Positions 36,734 to 46,436 are shown, counted from the first letter of the stretch. The stretch is DNA of 64,000 nt from an uncultured Clostridia bacterium (GCA_947629515.1 CANRDY010000005.1:1-64000); one strand, 5' to 3'. Translations and numbers: made by a program. Notes: generated from the sequence alone by a model not told the origin.

Positions 36734-38533
36734 TTGAAAAAGTTGGTTTGTTTGCTCGCGGCGGTGATTTTAGCCGTGTGCGGGCTGTGCGCGTGCGCGC
36801 CCGATAGCGCGTTCGAAAAGGCGGGAATAACCGTTACGTTACTCAACGGCGATCACTACTGCGTAATAGGCGACAACAAGGTCGAAGCCCCCGACGGCAA
36901 GGCTGTTTTTAAGGTGACCTTAGACGACGGTTACAGCGTTTCGGGCGCAACGGGCGACAAGTGCGATTTTACCGCCGTTTCGCCTACGGAGTGCGAAGTG
37001 CGCTTCAACGGCGCGCATTACAGCTGCGTAGCCCAGCTCGAGACTCAAAAGATTTACACGCAGTTCTATTCCTTATATTATTTCCTCGGCGCGGGCGACC
37101 CCGTCTTTCAGGACTGCACCGAACTCATAGCCCACCACTACAAGGCGAACACGCTCACCGAGCGCGATCTGCTCGACAGAGGCGTTATATCCGAAGACGA
37201 AGAGCGCATGCTCGCGGGCTGGCAGACCGAGGACGGGCAGTTTCTGGGGCTTGGCAACAGAGCCGAAGTTTCGGCGGACGGTGCGGTATATCTTTTCGCC
37301 GTGTGGAAAGATTACAGTGACGGCGGGGACTTCACCGTCGAAAACGGAAAGATAACTTCATATTCGGGAAGCGGCGAAGAGGTGGTGATCCCCCGCAAAA
37401 TAGGCGGAGAGGAGATAACTTCGATAGGCTCGAACGCCTTTGAAAACTGTTCGGCGAAGAGCTTTTATGTGCCGTCCACGGTCACGGCGATAGAACCCGA
37501 GGCGTTTAAGGGCTGTGCTTCGATGACCGACTTCTACCTTACAGACAACATAACCGTGATAAGCGATTCTTCCTTTACAGAATGTAAGAACTTCGAGAAC
37601 CTGCACATAAACGCCGTTCTCGCCCCCGTGTACGTTGCGTACAACGACGGCAAAAAGTCGGACGTTTTGAACGGGCTTTCGGTGTGCAAGGGCAAAAAGC
37701 TCGTAATTATGGGCGGTTCGAGCGTTATGTACGGTTACAGCGGGGGACTGATGGAAGAGATCGTGGGCGATTATTCGGTGTTCGACCTCGGGCTTATGGC
37801 AAAGATAAGCCAGACCATATGGCTCGACCTTATAGAGGACTACCTCGGCGAGGGTGATATTTATCTGCACGCGCCCGAACTCAACGGCGGCGCGGTGTCG
37901 GCGTTCATCGGGAATTCATGCCTTACAAATTCGCCCGTAACGCAGTTCTGCTCGCAGCTTTATTACGTTTTCGAGAGCGATTGGGGGCTTGTGCAGAACC
38001 TTAAAATCAACAACTATTGCGAGTTTTTCGATACGTTCGGCGGGTTTAACGACGGAAAGAAACAGGCGATCGCAAGCGGTCAGGCGGCGAAGTATGCCGA
38101 CTATAACGCCTACCTCGACGACTACGGTTCGGTCAGATCCGAAAACGACGACTGCAACCGCAAGGACTACGTGTTCGGGCTGAACGGTCCGTTCCGCTTC
38201 GACGAAGTTACCGACGAATTTCTGGACAACGCCGTAAGGCTTCTCTACGAACCCCTCTCCCAAAAGGGAGTTAAGCTGTTTTTTACCTTTTCGACTCTCA
38301 ATCTTCGAAACCTCTTCGAGCTGTACGCCGACGAGGACGGGGCTTATGCCGCCGCCGCCGACTATACCGGGCGGGTGCGCTCGCACATCGGGGAGCACAT
38401 CACCATTCTTCTGACACAGAGGGATTCGATCTACGACAGCGAATACTTCTGCGATACCGACTACCACCTCGGGCACACCAAGCGCATTGAGCACACGCGG
38501 GCGGTTGCCGAGGCGCTGAAAGCGTGCCTTTAA
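36734..38533 (+). CDS. Lipoprotein with N-proximal BspA-type LRRs and C-terminal SGNH/AlgJ-like region
   Basis: TTG start; lipobox LCAC; ITSIGSNAFENCSAKSFYVPSTVTAIEPEAFKGC repeats; LVIMGGSSVMYGYSGGLMEEIVGDYSVFDLGLMAK. Confidence 0.7.
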   Translation: MKKLVCLLAAVILAVCGLCACAPDSAFEKAGITVTLLNGDHYCVIGDNKVEAPDGKAVFKVTLDDGYSVSGATGDKCDFTAVSPTECEVRFNGAHYSCVAQLETQKIYTQFYSLYYFLGAGDPVFQDCTELIAHHYKANTLTERDLLDRGVISEDEERMLAGWQTEDGQFLGLGNRAEVSADGAVYLFAVWKDYSDGGDFTVENGKITSYSGSGEEVVIPRKIGGEEITSIGSNAFENCSAKSFYVPSTVTAIEPEAFKGCASMTDFYLTDNITVISDSSFTECKNFENLHINAVLAPVYVAYNDGKKSDVLNGLSVCKGKKLVIMGGSSVMYGYSGGLMEEIVGDYSVFDLGLMAKISQTIWLDLIEDYLGEGDIYLHAPELNGGAVSAFIGNSCLTNSPVTQFCSQLYYVFESDWGLVQNLKINNYCEFFDTFGGFNDGKKQAIASGQAAKYADYNAYLDDYGSVRSENDDCNRKDYVFGLNGPFRFDEVTDEFLDNAVRLLYEPLSQKGVKLFFTFSTLNLRNLFELYADEDGAYAAAADYTGRVRSHIGEHITILLTQRDSIYDSEYFCDTDYHLGHTKRIEHTRAVAEALKACL

Positions 38534-38539
38534 TATACT

Positions 38540-39079
38540 ATGGAAAGTCTGTTTTTTACAAATCCCATATTGCTTGCGTTCGGAATAGTCGCGCTGTTCT
38601 GCGCGGTCACCTGCTTTTTCGTGCCCGATAAAAGGATAGCGGCGATAGTTTCCGTCTGCGGGGCGGGCGTCGCCGTGTTCTGCGTTACGTATGCCCTGCT
38701 TCTCGGCGCGCCGCTCTACGAAGCCCTTGCGTTCGTGCTCGCGCTCGCGGCAGTTTCCGCGCTCTCGTTTTTGCCCCTCGGCAAGGCGCAACAAGGCGAA
38801 AATCAACAAGGCGAAAATCAACAAGGCGAAAATCAACGGGGCGAGCCCGCGGACGGGGATAAAGATATTTCGGAACCGTCAAGCCGAAGCGACGAAGAAA
38901 ATGCGGGCGATAACGCCGACACCCCCGCGGTTGAACCGGCAAGTCAAAGTAACGTTACCCCCGCGGAAAGCGTTGCAACAGAAGATACAAAAACCGCCGC
39001 GGAGAGCGGCGGACAAGCCGAAAGCGTTGATTATGGCGAACGCGCCTCGCAAGACGGCGGCGGGGAGGAGGAAAGATGA
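38540..39079 (+). CDS. Small membrane protein with low-complexity acidic tail
   Basis: N-terminal TMs then QQGENQQGENQQGEN repeats; ATGA overlap with the MBOAT gene. Confidence 0.6.
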   Translation: MESLFFTNPILLAFGIVALFCAVTCFFVPDKRIAAIVSVCGAGVAVFCVTYALLLGAPLYEALAFVLALAAVSALSFLPLGKAQQGENQQGENQQGENQRGEPADGDKDISEPSSRSDEENAGDNADTPAVEPASQSNVTPAESVATEDTKTAAESGGQAESVDYGERASQDGGGEEER

Positions 39080-40548
39080 GCTTCAACTCCCTTACGTTTT
39101 TGATCTTTCTGCCCGTGGTATTGCTATTATATTGGCTGTTGCCCGCAAAGTTCCGCTGGATAATGCTGCTTATCGCAAGCTATCTCTTCTACATGAGCTG
39201 GAACGTATGGCTCATATTCCTCATCGTGTTCACCACGGCGGTCTCGTATTTGTCGGGCATACTCATGGAGAAATACGCCGGGCGCACGGGCATAAAACGG
39301 CTGTTGCTCGTGCTCACGCTTGTGTGTTGTCTCGGAACGCTGTTCTTCTTCAAGTACTTCAACTTTGCCGTCAACCTCGTTATAGACTTTATCAACTTAT
39401 TCCACGCGGGCGCGCCGCAATTTGCGTTCAGTCTGCTTCTGCCCGTGGGAATTTCCTTTTACACTTTCCAGACGCTCTCGTACGTGATAGACGTATACAG
39501 GGGTAAAATAAAGGCGGAAAGGCACGTCGGCTATTACGCGCTGTTCGTGGTATACTTCCCCCAGCTCGTCGCGGGTCCCATAGAACGCCCCGAAAACCTC
39601 CTGCCCCAATTAAAAGCCGAAAGGCGTTTTTCGCAGGACGATCTGTTCGCGGGGTTAAGGATCGCGGTCGTCGGGTTCTTCAAAAAAGTAGTGGTGGCGG
39701 ACGGGGTCGCAAGCTACGTCAACGCCGTCTACAACAACCTCGGGAGCGCGAACGGCTTTACCGCCGTATTGGCGACGGTGTTCTTTGCCATTCAGATATA
39801 CTGCGACTTTTCGGGCTACACCGACATAGCCATAGGCACGGCGCGGATGATGGGGATAAGGTTAAAGGATAACTTCAACCGCCCCTATCTTGCCGTAAGC
39901 ATAAAGGACTTCTGGCGCAGATGGCACATCTCGCTCACAAGCTGGTTCACCGATTACGTGTATATCCCCCTCGGCGGCAACAGGTGCAGGCTGTGGCGTT
40001 GGGCGCTGAACGTCATGATAGTCTTTCTTTTGAGCGGGCTTTGGCACGGCGCGGCGCTCACCTTTGTGGTCTGGGGCGGAATACACGGGCTGTATCAGAT
40101 AATCGGCAGGTTAAAGGGCATCGCCCTCGGAAAGCTCGAAGAGCGGGGAAAAATCAGACTTCCCAAAGACGACAACCCCGCCGTCGTGTTCTTAAAACGC
40201 ACGATAACTTTCGCGCTCGTCTGCTTCGCGTGGATATTCTTCCGCGGCAACTCCCTTGCCGACTGCGGCACGGTGCTCGCAAAGATATTCACCGACTGGT
40301 CGGGCATGGACGGCGCGCTTGCCGCCATGGGTATCGACGTGCTCGGGGTGGTGCGCGTTGCCCTCTCGTGCTTTATCCTCGCGCTCCTTAACGGTATTTT
40401 GCGCTACGAACCGAAGGGGGAAGGCGATCCTTCCGCTTACGTCCGCAGAAAAGTAACCTACTTTTATCTTATAGCGGCGGTCGCTCTCGCGTGGGCGGCG
40501 CTTGCCGCGGCGGGCGGCGAAAGCGCGTTCATCTATTTCCAGTTTTAG
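39076..40548 (+). CDS. MBOAT family O-acyltransferase (AlgI/PatA-like)
   Basis: MSFNSLTFLIFLPVVLLLYWLLPAKFRWIMLLIASYLFYMSW; PQLVAGPIERPENLLPQL; FSGYTDIAIGTARMMGI; DFWRRWHISLTSWFTDYVYIPLGGNR; LSGLWHGAALTFVVWGGIHG. Confidence 0.95.
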   Translation: MSFNSLTFLIFLPVVLLLYWLLPAKFRWIMLLIASYLFYMSWNVWLIFLIVFTTAVSYLSGILMEKYAGRTGIKRLLLVLTLVCCLGTLFFFKYFNFAVNLVIDFINLFHAGAPQFAFSLLLPVGISFYTFQTLSYVIDVYRGKIKAERHVGYYALFVVYFPQLVAGPIERPENLLPQLKAERRFSQDDLFAGLRIAVVGFFKKVVVADGVASYVNAVYNNLGSANGFTAVLATVFFAIQIYCDFSGYTDIAIGTARMMGIRLKDNFNRPYLAVSIKDFWRRWHISLTSWFTDYVYIPLGGNRCRLWRWALNVMIVFLLSGLWHGAALTFVVWGGIHGLYQIIGRLKGIALGKLEERGKIRLPKDDNPAVVFLKRTITFALVCFAWIFFRGNSLADCGTVLAKIFTDWSGMDGALAAMGIDVLGVVRVALSCFILALLNGILRYEPKGEGDPSAYVRRKVTYFYLIAAVALAWAALAAAGGESAFIYFQF

Positions 40549-40636
40549 GCAAAAATATCAATACATATTGCGATTTTTATAAAAAACCAACTTCGGATAC
40601 AGACAAAAATCATTCCCGTTATTTCGGGTCGACGCT

Positions 40637-42094
40637 ATGAAGAAGAATGTAATTTCGGTAATTTTAATATTTGTCGCGCTGATAGCCGTTCCCTTAACGC
40701 TTATCATCTTCGCGTTCGCCCTGCCCCCGCAGTACGATCTTTCCTTTTACGGCGGAATGAAGATAAAGTACGAAAGGCTTTACGGGCTGAGCGGCAAAAA
40801 GGCGGTAATAATCGGCGGTTCGAACGCGGCGTTCGGCATAAGGAGCGACCTTCTCGAAGAGGAGCTGGGCTATCCCGCCGTCAACTACGGGCTTTACGCC
40901 AACCTCGGCACAAAGTACATGCTCGACACCGCGGAGGGCGCGATAGGCTCGGGCGATATCGTGATAATTTCCCCCGAGCAGAACTCCCAATCGCTCTCGT
41001 GTTACTTCAACGGCGAGGCGGCGTGGTACTCCGCCGACGGCAATTTCGGCGTTTTGGGCAGAGTTCCCTTTGCAAGCGCGGGCGACCTTTTCAAGGGCTT
41101 TTTGCCCTTTGTCAGCGGTAAGTACAACGCGTTTATTTCGGGGGTAAAACCCGCGCCCGACGGCGTTTACAACGTCTCGTCGTTCAATTCGTTGGGGGAT
41201 ATATGCTATGATAAGCGCGAATACAACGAGATGCCGCAGGGGTTCGACGCGGCTACGCCCATCTCGTTCTCGCGCAATGTGATCTCGCAGGAGTTCATAG
41301 ATTATATGAACGCGTTTGCGCGCAGGGCGCGCGCAAAGGGAGCGACGGTGTATTACGCGTTCTGCCCCATGAACGGTTCAGCCCTCGAAGAGGGGACGGA
41401 CAGCCGGAAGATAGCCGACTATTACGACTTTCTGCGCGAAAAACTCGACTTCGATATTTTGGGAAGCCCCGAAAACCGCGTTATGGACAGCGGCTGGTTC
41501 TACGACAGCAATTTCCACTTGAACGCGAGCGGGGCGATCGCGTACACCCGTCGGCTCGCGCTTGACATAAAGGCGGCGACGGGCGACTATACGGCGGTCA
41601 AAATACCCGTGCCCGAAATGCCCGTCGTGCCCGACGGCGGCGGAGAGAGCGGCGGGACTTCGGAGGAGTTCGACAAGGCGGCAAAGGTGTTCGATCTCTC
41701 GCTTATAACCTCGGTGAGCGGCGCGCGCGTCTGGCGGATAGACGGGCTTACCGCGGAGGGGAAAGCCCTTGCGGAGATAACTTTGCCCGATAAAGTGCTC
41801 GGCATACCCGTGTGCGAGATAGCCGCGGGCGCGTTTGCAGACGATACCGCCGTTGAAAAAATTACCTTCGGCATGAATATCAACACGGTGGGCGCGGGGG
41901 CGTTCGCGGGCTGTACTAACCTCAAAGGGATATATATAACCAACCCCGACCCCAACGCATATCACCCCGCGCGCGACGTTTTGCAGGGCGCGGACGGCTG
42001 TTCGTTCTATCTTCCCGCGGACGTATACGCAAGCAAGTTCCTCCCCGACTACTTCTGGGGCGCGCTCGACAAAGACCGCTTGAAGAGTTATTGA
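40637..42094 (+). CDS. SGNH/AlgJ-like protein with C-terminal BspA-type LRRs
   Basis: AVIIGGSNAAFGIRSDLLEEELGYPAVNYGLYANLGTKYML; C-terminal CEIAAGAFADDTAVEKITFGMNINTVGAGAFAGCTNLKGIYI. Confidence 0.72.
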   Translation: MKKNVISVILIFVALIAVPLTLIIFAFALPPQYDLSFYGGMKIKYERLYGLSGKKAVIIGGSNAAFGIRSDLLEEELGYPAVNYGLYANLGTKYMLDTAEGAIGSGDIVIISPEQNSQSLSCYFNGEAAWYSADGNFGVLGRVPFASAGDLFKGFLPFVSGKYNAFISGVKPAPDGVYNVSSFNSLGDICYDKREYNEMPQGFDAATPISFSRNVISQEFIDYMNAFARRARAKGATVYYAFCPMNGSALEEGTDSRKIADYYDFLREKLDFDILGSPENRVMDSGWFYDSNFHLNASGAIAYTRRLALDIKAATGDYTAVKIPVPEMPVVPDGGGESGGTSEEFDKAAKVFDLSLITSVSGARVWRIDGLTAEGKALAEITLPDKVLGIPVCEIAAGAFADDTAVEKITFGMNINTVGAGAFAGCTNLKGIYITNPDPNAYHPARDVLQGADGCSFYLPADVYASKFLPDYFWGALDKDRLKSY

Positions 42095-42113
42095 AAAGCA
42101 TATGCGGCGGGGC

Positions 42114-42191
42114 GCAAGCGTTCCGTAAACGTTCCGTTTGATCAAGGGTCTTAACGGCGAAGAGGTAAAGCAAGTGTATAGGCTTATCAAC
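42114..42191 (+). repeat. Family B (71-mer) unit, AAACG/CGTTT stem variant
   Basis: GCAAGCGTTCCGTAAACGTTCCGTTTGATCAAGGGTCTTAACGGCG...CTTATCAAC. Confidence 0.75.
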
Positions 42192-42673
42192 GCAAGCAAC
42201 CCCTACCTTTAAATTCCTCCCCCTTAGAAAAGGGGAGGGAATAAGGAAAAATAAAAACATTCGCTCCCCTTCACGGCTTGCCGAGAGGGGGAGCTGTCCG
42301 CGAAGCGGACTGAGGGGGTGCGTTCCAAATAATAACGGAGCACATTAAGGCACTGTCATTTCGAACGATATGACACGCGCCGTAGGCGCGGGATTGAGTG
42401 AGATAATCCCCCCATGGTCTGTGCTTGCAATTTTGAAACGCGAACCAAAAAATTGCTCACTCTTTGCCTCTTTCGCGCTCCCGCTACCCCTACCCTCGCC
42501 CTCCCCCCTCCAAATGGAAGGGGAGGAAATAGGGGAAAGAACAGGGTCGAAGTGCGGAGTTTTCAAAACAGCGGGTGTCCGCTGTTTTGAGAAATCCCCG
42601 CTCGCCTACAAAGTTTCTCACTTCGTACGGGCAATTTACTTCGTTCTTACTTTTAAATAAAGGCAGGTAAAAA

Positions 42674-43435
42674 ATGAAAAAATATTCGCGTTTTGTTATT
42701 TCGAAAGCGCGCTTTGTTTTGGTTCTTTTGCTGGCGTTGGCGATCGTTTTGCCGTGCGCTGTCTGCGCCGTCGGGTGTTCTCCACGTCAATCGGGCGGAG
42801 ATGATGAAAACGGAGAAAGTATAACGGAGGAAGTCGATTTTTCGGATATGAAGTATGCCGCCCTCGGCGACAGTATTACGTTCGGAGTCGACGGGTTCAA
42901 CGGCTATCAGACCCAAATGACGTCGCCGTATTGCAAGGTCGTGGGCGAACTTCTCGGTTTTAAGGAAGTATACAATCACGGCGTTTCAAGCTCTTGCATA
43001 TCCCTTGTTTTGGGCGAGCGCGACGCTTTTTGCAACAGGTACAGCCAAATGCCCGACGACGCGGACGTCATATCGGTAATGGGCGGGATAAACGATTTCG
43101 GCGCAAACGCTCCCATAGGGAGTATCGACGATAGCGACGGCTATACGTTCTGTGGCGCGTTGAATGTTCTCGCGCAGGGCTTAAAGCAAAAATATCCCCG
43201 CGCGTTCATATTTTTTATGACGCCCTTGAAGTGGAAAGCCAAAACGAACGGGTTTGAGGAAATTTGCGGGGCAGTCAAAGACGTGTGCGCAAAGTATCGG
43301 ATACCCGTACTTGACGCGGCTAACAAGGCGGATTTTTCGGTCGAATACAACGCGGACGGCTATGTGGGAGACGGGCTTCACCCCTCGCAAAATTTTCACA
43401 CGACCGTGACGCGCCCCTTATCGGTCAATTCATAA
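42674..43435 (+). CDS. SGNH/GDSL hydrolase family lipoprotein
   Basis: Signal peptide with VGC lipobox; YAALGDSITFGVDG, VSVMGGINDFG-type block III, DGLHPSQ. Confidence 0.82.
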   Translation: MKKYSRFVISKARFVLVLLLALAIVLPCAVCAVGCSPRQSGGDDENGESITEEVDFSDMKYAALGDSITFGVDGFNGYQTQMTSPYCKVVGELLGFKEVYNHGVSSSCISLVLGERDAFCNRYSQMPDDADVISVMGGINDFGANAPIGSIDDSDGYTFCGALNVLAQGLKQKYPRAFIFFMTPLKWKAKTNGFEEICGAVKDVCAKYRIPVLDAANKADFSVEYNADGYVGDGLHPSQNFHTTVTRPLSVNS

Positions 43436-43492
43436 AGGATAACTTTGCGGTTGCTGCAAACAACTGATTTATACCAAAAACAGGAGTATATA

Positions 43493-43849
43493 GTGAAAAA
43501 AATCAAATGTCCGTGTTGCGGAAAAAGAGTGGGCGCGGACGAGGAAAACTGCCCGAACTGCTTTTTTAAGCTCACGCCGAACACGCCCGAAGAAGAGGAG
43601 ACGCTTTTGCGCAAAGCCCTCGGCGGCATATTCACGCCGATGAGCTACTTTTCGGCTGACTTTGCGATAATCCGCCGCGCGGCAAAGGCGGGCAACGCCG
43701 AGGCGCAGTACCGCATGGGCGACGTCTACCTCGACGGGTTCGAAAATATCCCCAAAAGTTTACGTAAGGCAAAGGCATGGTACAAAAAATCCGCCAAAGC
43801 GGGTTACGCTCCCGCCGCCGAACGCTTGCAAATGCTTAAAGAAAAATAA
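43493..43849 (+). CDS. Zinc-ribbon + Sel1-like repeat protein
   Basis: GTG start; KKIKCPCCGKRVGADEENCPNC; AGNAEAQYRMGDVYLDG...AKAWYKKSAKAGYAPA. Confidence 0.72.
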   Translation: MKKIKCPCCGKRVGADEENCPNCFFKLTPNTPEEEETLLRKALGGIFTPMSYFSADFAIIRRAAKAGNAEAQYRMGDVYLDGFENIPKSLRKAKAWYKKSAKAGYAPAAERLQMLKEK

Positions 43850-43864
43850 TAGCGCAAGCGTTCC

Positions 43865-44002
43865 GCAAGCGTTCCGCTTGACCTTGTGTCTTAACGGCGT
43901 TGCGATAGTACGGCGTATAGGCTGTTCAACGCGAGGCGGCGTGTCGCCGCGAACGGGATTCTTAACGGCGGGGAAGGGTGGACGGCGGAACGGCTGTTCA
44001 AC
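43865..44002 (+). repeat. Two family B (71-mer) units, the second with a GCGGCG/CGCCGC stem
   Basis: GCAAGCGTTCCGCTTGACC...GTTCAAC and GGCGGCGTGTCGCCGCGAAC...CTTAACGGCG...GTTCAAC. Confidence 0.8.
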
Positions 44003-44007
44003 GGGAA

Positions 44008-44044
44008 GCGGCGTGGCGGGCTGTTTTTCAGCCCGCCACGCCGC
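44008..44044. terminator. GCGGCG-capped hairpin
   Basis: GCGGCGTGGCGGGCTG-TTTTT-CAGCCCGCCACGCCGC. Confidence 0.65.
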
Positions 44045-44075
44045 AATTTTAAATAATAACGGAGCGCATTATGGC

Positions 44076-44382
44076 ACTGTCATTTCGAGCCGATTGAGAA
44101 GACGTGAAACGTCTTCGATTGAGCGAGAGAATCCCCCCGTGGTCCGTGCTTGCTCTTTGAAATCAACACCCATTCCAAATATTATCGTATCACATCATTC
44201 GCGCGCCGCGGTGAACCCCCACCTTTCATTCCTCCCCCTTGTAATTTCTCCTCCCCATATTCCCTCCCCTTTTTCAAGGGGGAGGGGAGGGTAGGGGTTT
44301 TCTATAATATCTACCTTATGACAACTCCGCTATACTGCGGAATAGACCCGTTCGACGCGCTTCGCTTGCTCAGGGTGACAGT
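44076..44382 (+). repeat. Family A element carrying an internal family D insert (44214-44299)
   Basis: ACTGTCATTTCGA...AACCCCCACC...GGTAGGGGTT...CTCAGGGTGACAGT. Confidence 0.75.
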
Positions 44383-44397
44383 TATTATTTAAAATAA

Positions 44398-44425
44398 GCG
44401 GCGGGCTGTGAAAACAGCCCGCCGC
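44398..44425. terminator. GCGGCG-capped hairpin between convergent units
   Basis: GCGGCGGGCTGT-GAAA-ACAGCCCGCCGC then TTTT. Confidence 0.7.
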
Positions 44426-44468
44426 GTTTTAACTTTATTCGAAAAGGGATATGTGCGGGGGAATTGGG

Positions 44469-45335
44469 TCACACCTCGATAAGTTCGTAGTCGCGGGAGC
44501 CGATGTTGAGGGCGGCCGCCGCTTCGACCGTGTGCACGCCGTTGCGGCTTTCGATGCGCTCGATAAGATGCGCTTGCCCGGGGTCGTCCTTGGCGGCGTA
44601 AACAAGGTCGAGGCACGCCTGATCGATCGCAACGGGGTCGAGCGAGGCGAGAATACCTATATCCTTCATGCAGGGGTCTTCGGCGACGGCACAGCAATCG
44701 CAGTCCACCGACATGTTTTTCATCACGTTGATATAAGCGGCGTTGCCCTTGAAAAATTCCACCACCGAAGAGGCGGCGTCAGCCATGCTTTCGAGGAACG
44801 CGTCGTGGTCGCTCGTCCACATCTCTTTGGGTTTGCCCGCGCCGTGAATGTACGCTTTGCCGTAGGACGAGGCGATACCTATCGAAAGTTGCTTCAACGC
44901 CCCGCCGAAGCCGCCCATGGGGTGCCCTTTGAAATGCGAAAGCACGAGTAAAAAGTCGTAATTTGCAAGGTTCTTGCCCACATAATTCTTTTTGATGACC
45001 TTGCCATGCGGAATGTCGAGCACAAGATCGGGACCTTCCGCGTCCAAAAGGTCTACGTCGAAGTACTCGCTCCAACCGTGTTTTTTGAGAAGTTTAAGGT
45101 GTTTCGCGGTGGTGTTGCGCCTGCCGGGATAAGCGGTGTTACATTCCGCGACCGTTCCCCCGACAAAGTCGATAACGGGCTTCCAGAAGTCGGGTCTCAA
45201 AAAGTTTTGGTTGCCCGCCTCGCCCGAGTGGAGCTTTATCGCCACTTTGCCTTTCGGCTGAACGCCGAGAAGTTTGTACATTTCAAGCGTTTTTTCCGCG
45301 CTTATTTCCCTCGAAAAATACACAACAGGTTTCAT
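44469..45335 (-). CDS. DUF362 domain-containing protein
   Basis: MKPVVYFSREISAEKTLEMYKLLGVQPKGKVAIKLHSGEAGNQNFLRPDFWKPVIDF...LSHFKGHPMGGFGGALKQLSIG; LDPVAIDQACLDLV. Confidence 0.85.
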   Translation of the reverse strand: MKPVVYFSREISAEKTLEMYKLLGVQPKGKVAIKLHSGEAGNQNFLRPDFWKPVIDFVGGTVAECNTAYPGRRNTTAKHLKLLKKHGWSEYFDVDLLDAEGPDLVLDIPHGKVIKKNYVGKNLANYDFLLVLSHFKGHPMGGFGGALKQLSIGIASSYGKAYIHGAGKPKEMWTSDHDAFLESMADAASSVVEFFKGNAAYINVMKNMSVDCDCCAVAEDPCMKDIGILASLDPVAIDQACLDLVYAAKDDPGQAHLIERIESRNGVHTVEAAAALNIGSRDYELIEV

Positions 45336-45423
45336 ATTATCCGCCTTTTGATTTCTTTTTAGATATAATATACCAAAAATTCCATTCTGTACAGTACTTT
45401 TGCAAAAAAAGTTTGCCGCAAGC

Positions 45424-45489
45424 GCAAGCGTTCCGCTTGATCTTGTGTCTTAACGGCGTTGCGATAGTACGGCGTATAGGCTGTTCAAC
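45424..45489 (+). repeat. Family B (71-mer) unit
   Basis: GCAAGCGTTCCGCTTGATCTTGTGTCTTAACGGCGTTGCGATAGTACGGCGTATAGGCTGTTCAAC. Confidence 0.85.
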
Positions 45490-45644
45490 ATTAAGCGGCG
45501 TGTCGCCGCGGACGGTTCTTATAGGAAAATACCCCCTCAATTATTAATTAAGGGGAGCGAATAGTTAAAAGTTATTTTAGCGAAGGGGAGCGAGTGGGGC
45601 GGCGTTAACACAATCGGCGCGAAAGGGAGTAAAACAATGAAAAG

Positions 45645-45863
45645 TTATTTTCTCGAAGGGTCGTCGGTTTCGCCCAACAGATAATCTATGCTCGTACCGT
45701 AAAAACGGGCGAGCTTAATCAATACCTCGGTGGGTATGTCGTTTTCGCCCGTCTCGTACTTCGAGTAGCCCGTCTGCGACATCCCGAGCATCTTTGCGAC
45801 CGCGCTCTGGTTCAAATCGCGGTCCTCTCTTAAATCGCGTATTCTGTGATAGTTTCTCTTCAT
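45645..45863 (-). CDS. XRE family HTH regulator
   Basis: IRDLREDRDLNQSAVAKMLGMSQTGYSKYETGENDIPTEVLIKLARFYGTSIDYLLGETD. Confidence 0.93.
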   Translation of the reverse strand: MKRNYHRIRDLREDRDLNQSAVAKMLGMSQTGYSKYETGENDIPTEVLIKLARFYGTSIDYLLGETDDPSRK

Positions 45864-45914
45864 TTATATTTTTCCGCAAAAAAATTATAACATAGCCTGC
45901 TCAAACGCTTGACT

Positions 45915-45935
45915 TTTAACCTAATTCAGGTTAAA
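45915..45935. promoter_or_regulatory. Inverted repeat, candidate operator
   Basis: TTTAACCT-AATTC-AGGTTAAA between divergent XRE and PH-domain genes. Confidence 0.5.
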
Positions 45936-45989
45936 CTTAAATCAACGATAAGGCGCAAGCCGACAATTTATACAAAAGGAGAGTTGTAA

Positions 45990-46436
45990 ATGGGCAAATA
46001 CGTAGAGAACAATCTGCAAAAGAACGAGAGCCTCGTAAAGCAGGCGAAGATAACCTTTATATGGGTTATATGGCATATCACGAACATACTTATTATTCCC
46101 CTCATCGTAAGAATAATTAAGCACAACCATATCGAGCTTGCGATCACCAACAAGAGGATAGTGGGAAAGATAGGCGTTTTTAACACCAAGTCGCTCGATT
46201 CGCCTTTGAACAAGATACAGAACTGTTCGGTAAAGCAGACGTTCGGCGGCAAGATATTCAACTTCGGAACGGTGGTCGTGAACACCGCGGCGGGGGAATA
46301 CTGCTTTGAGGGCGTGAAGAGCGCGAACGACTTTAAAAACGCCGTTATGGCGCAGATAGAGCAGTACGAAGAGGACAGAACGAGACAGCAAGCCGAGCAG
46401 ATGGCGCGCGCCATGGCGGGTGCTATAAACAAATAA
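45990..46436 (+). CDS. Bacterial PH domain protein
   Basis: HIELAITNKRIVGKIGVFNTKSLDSPLNKIQNCSVKQTFGGKIFNFGTVVVNTAAGEYCFEGVKSANDF. Confidence 0.8.
   Translation: MGKYVENNLQKNESLVKQAKITFIWVIWHITNILIIPLIVRIIKHNHIELAITNKRIVGKIGVFNTKSLDSPLNKIQNCSVKQTFGGKIFNFGTVVVNTAAGEYCFEGVKSANDFKNAVMAQIEQYEEDRTRQQAEQMARAMAGAINK

Noticed and set aside
42674-43435. SGNH lipoprotein as a frameshifted pseudogene because the C-terminus ends soon after DGLHPSQ
   Set aside because: Catalytic blocks including DGLH are intact and alternative frames do not restore a better tail
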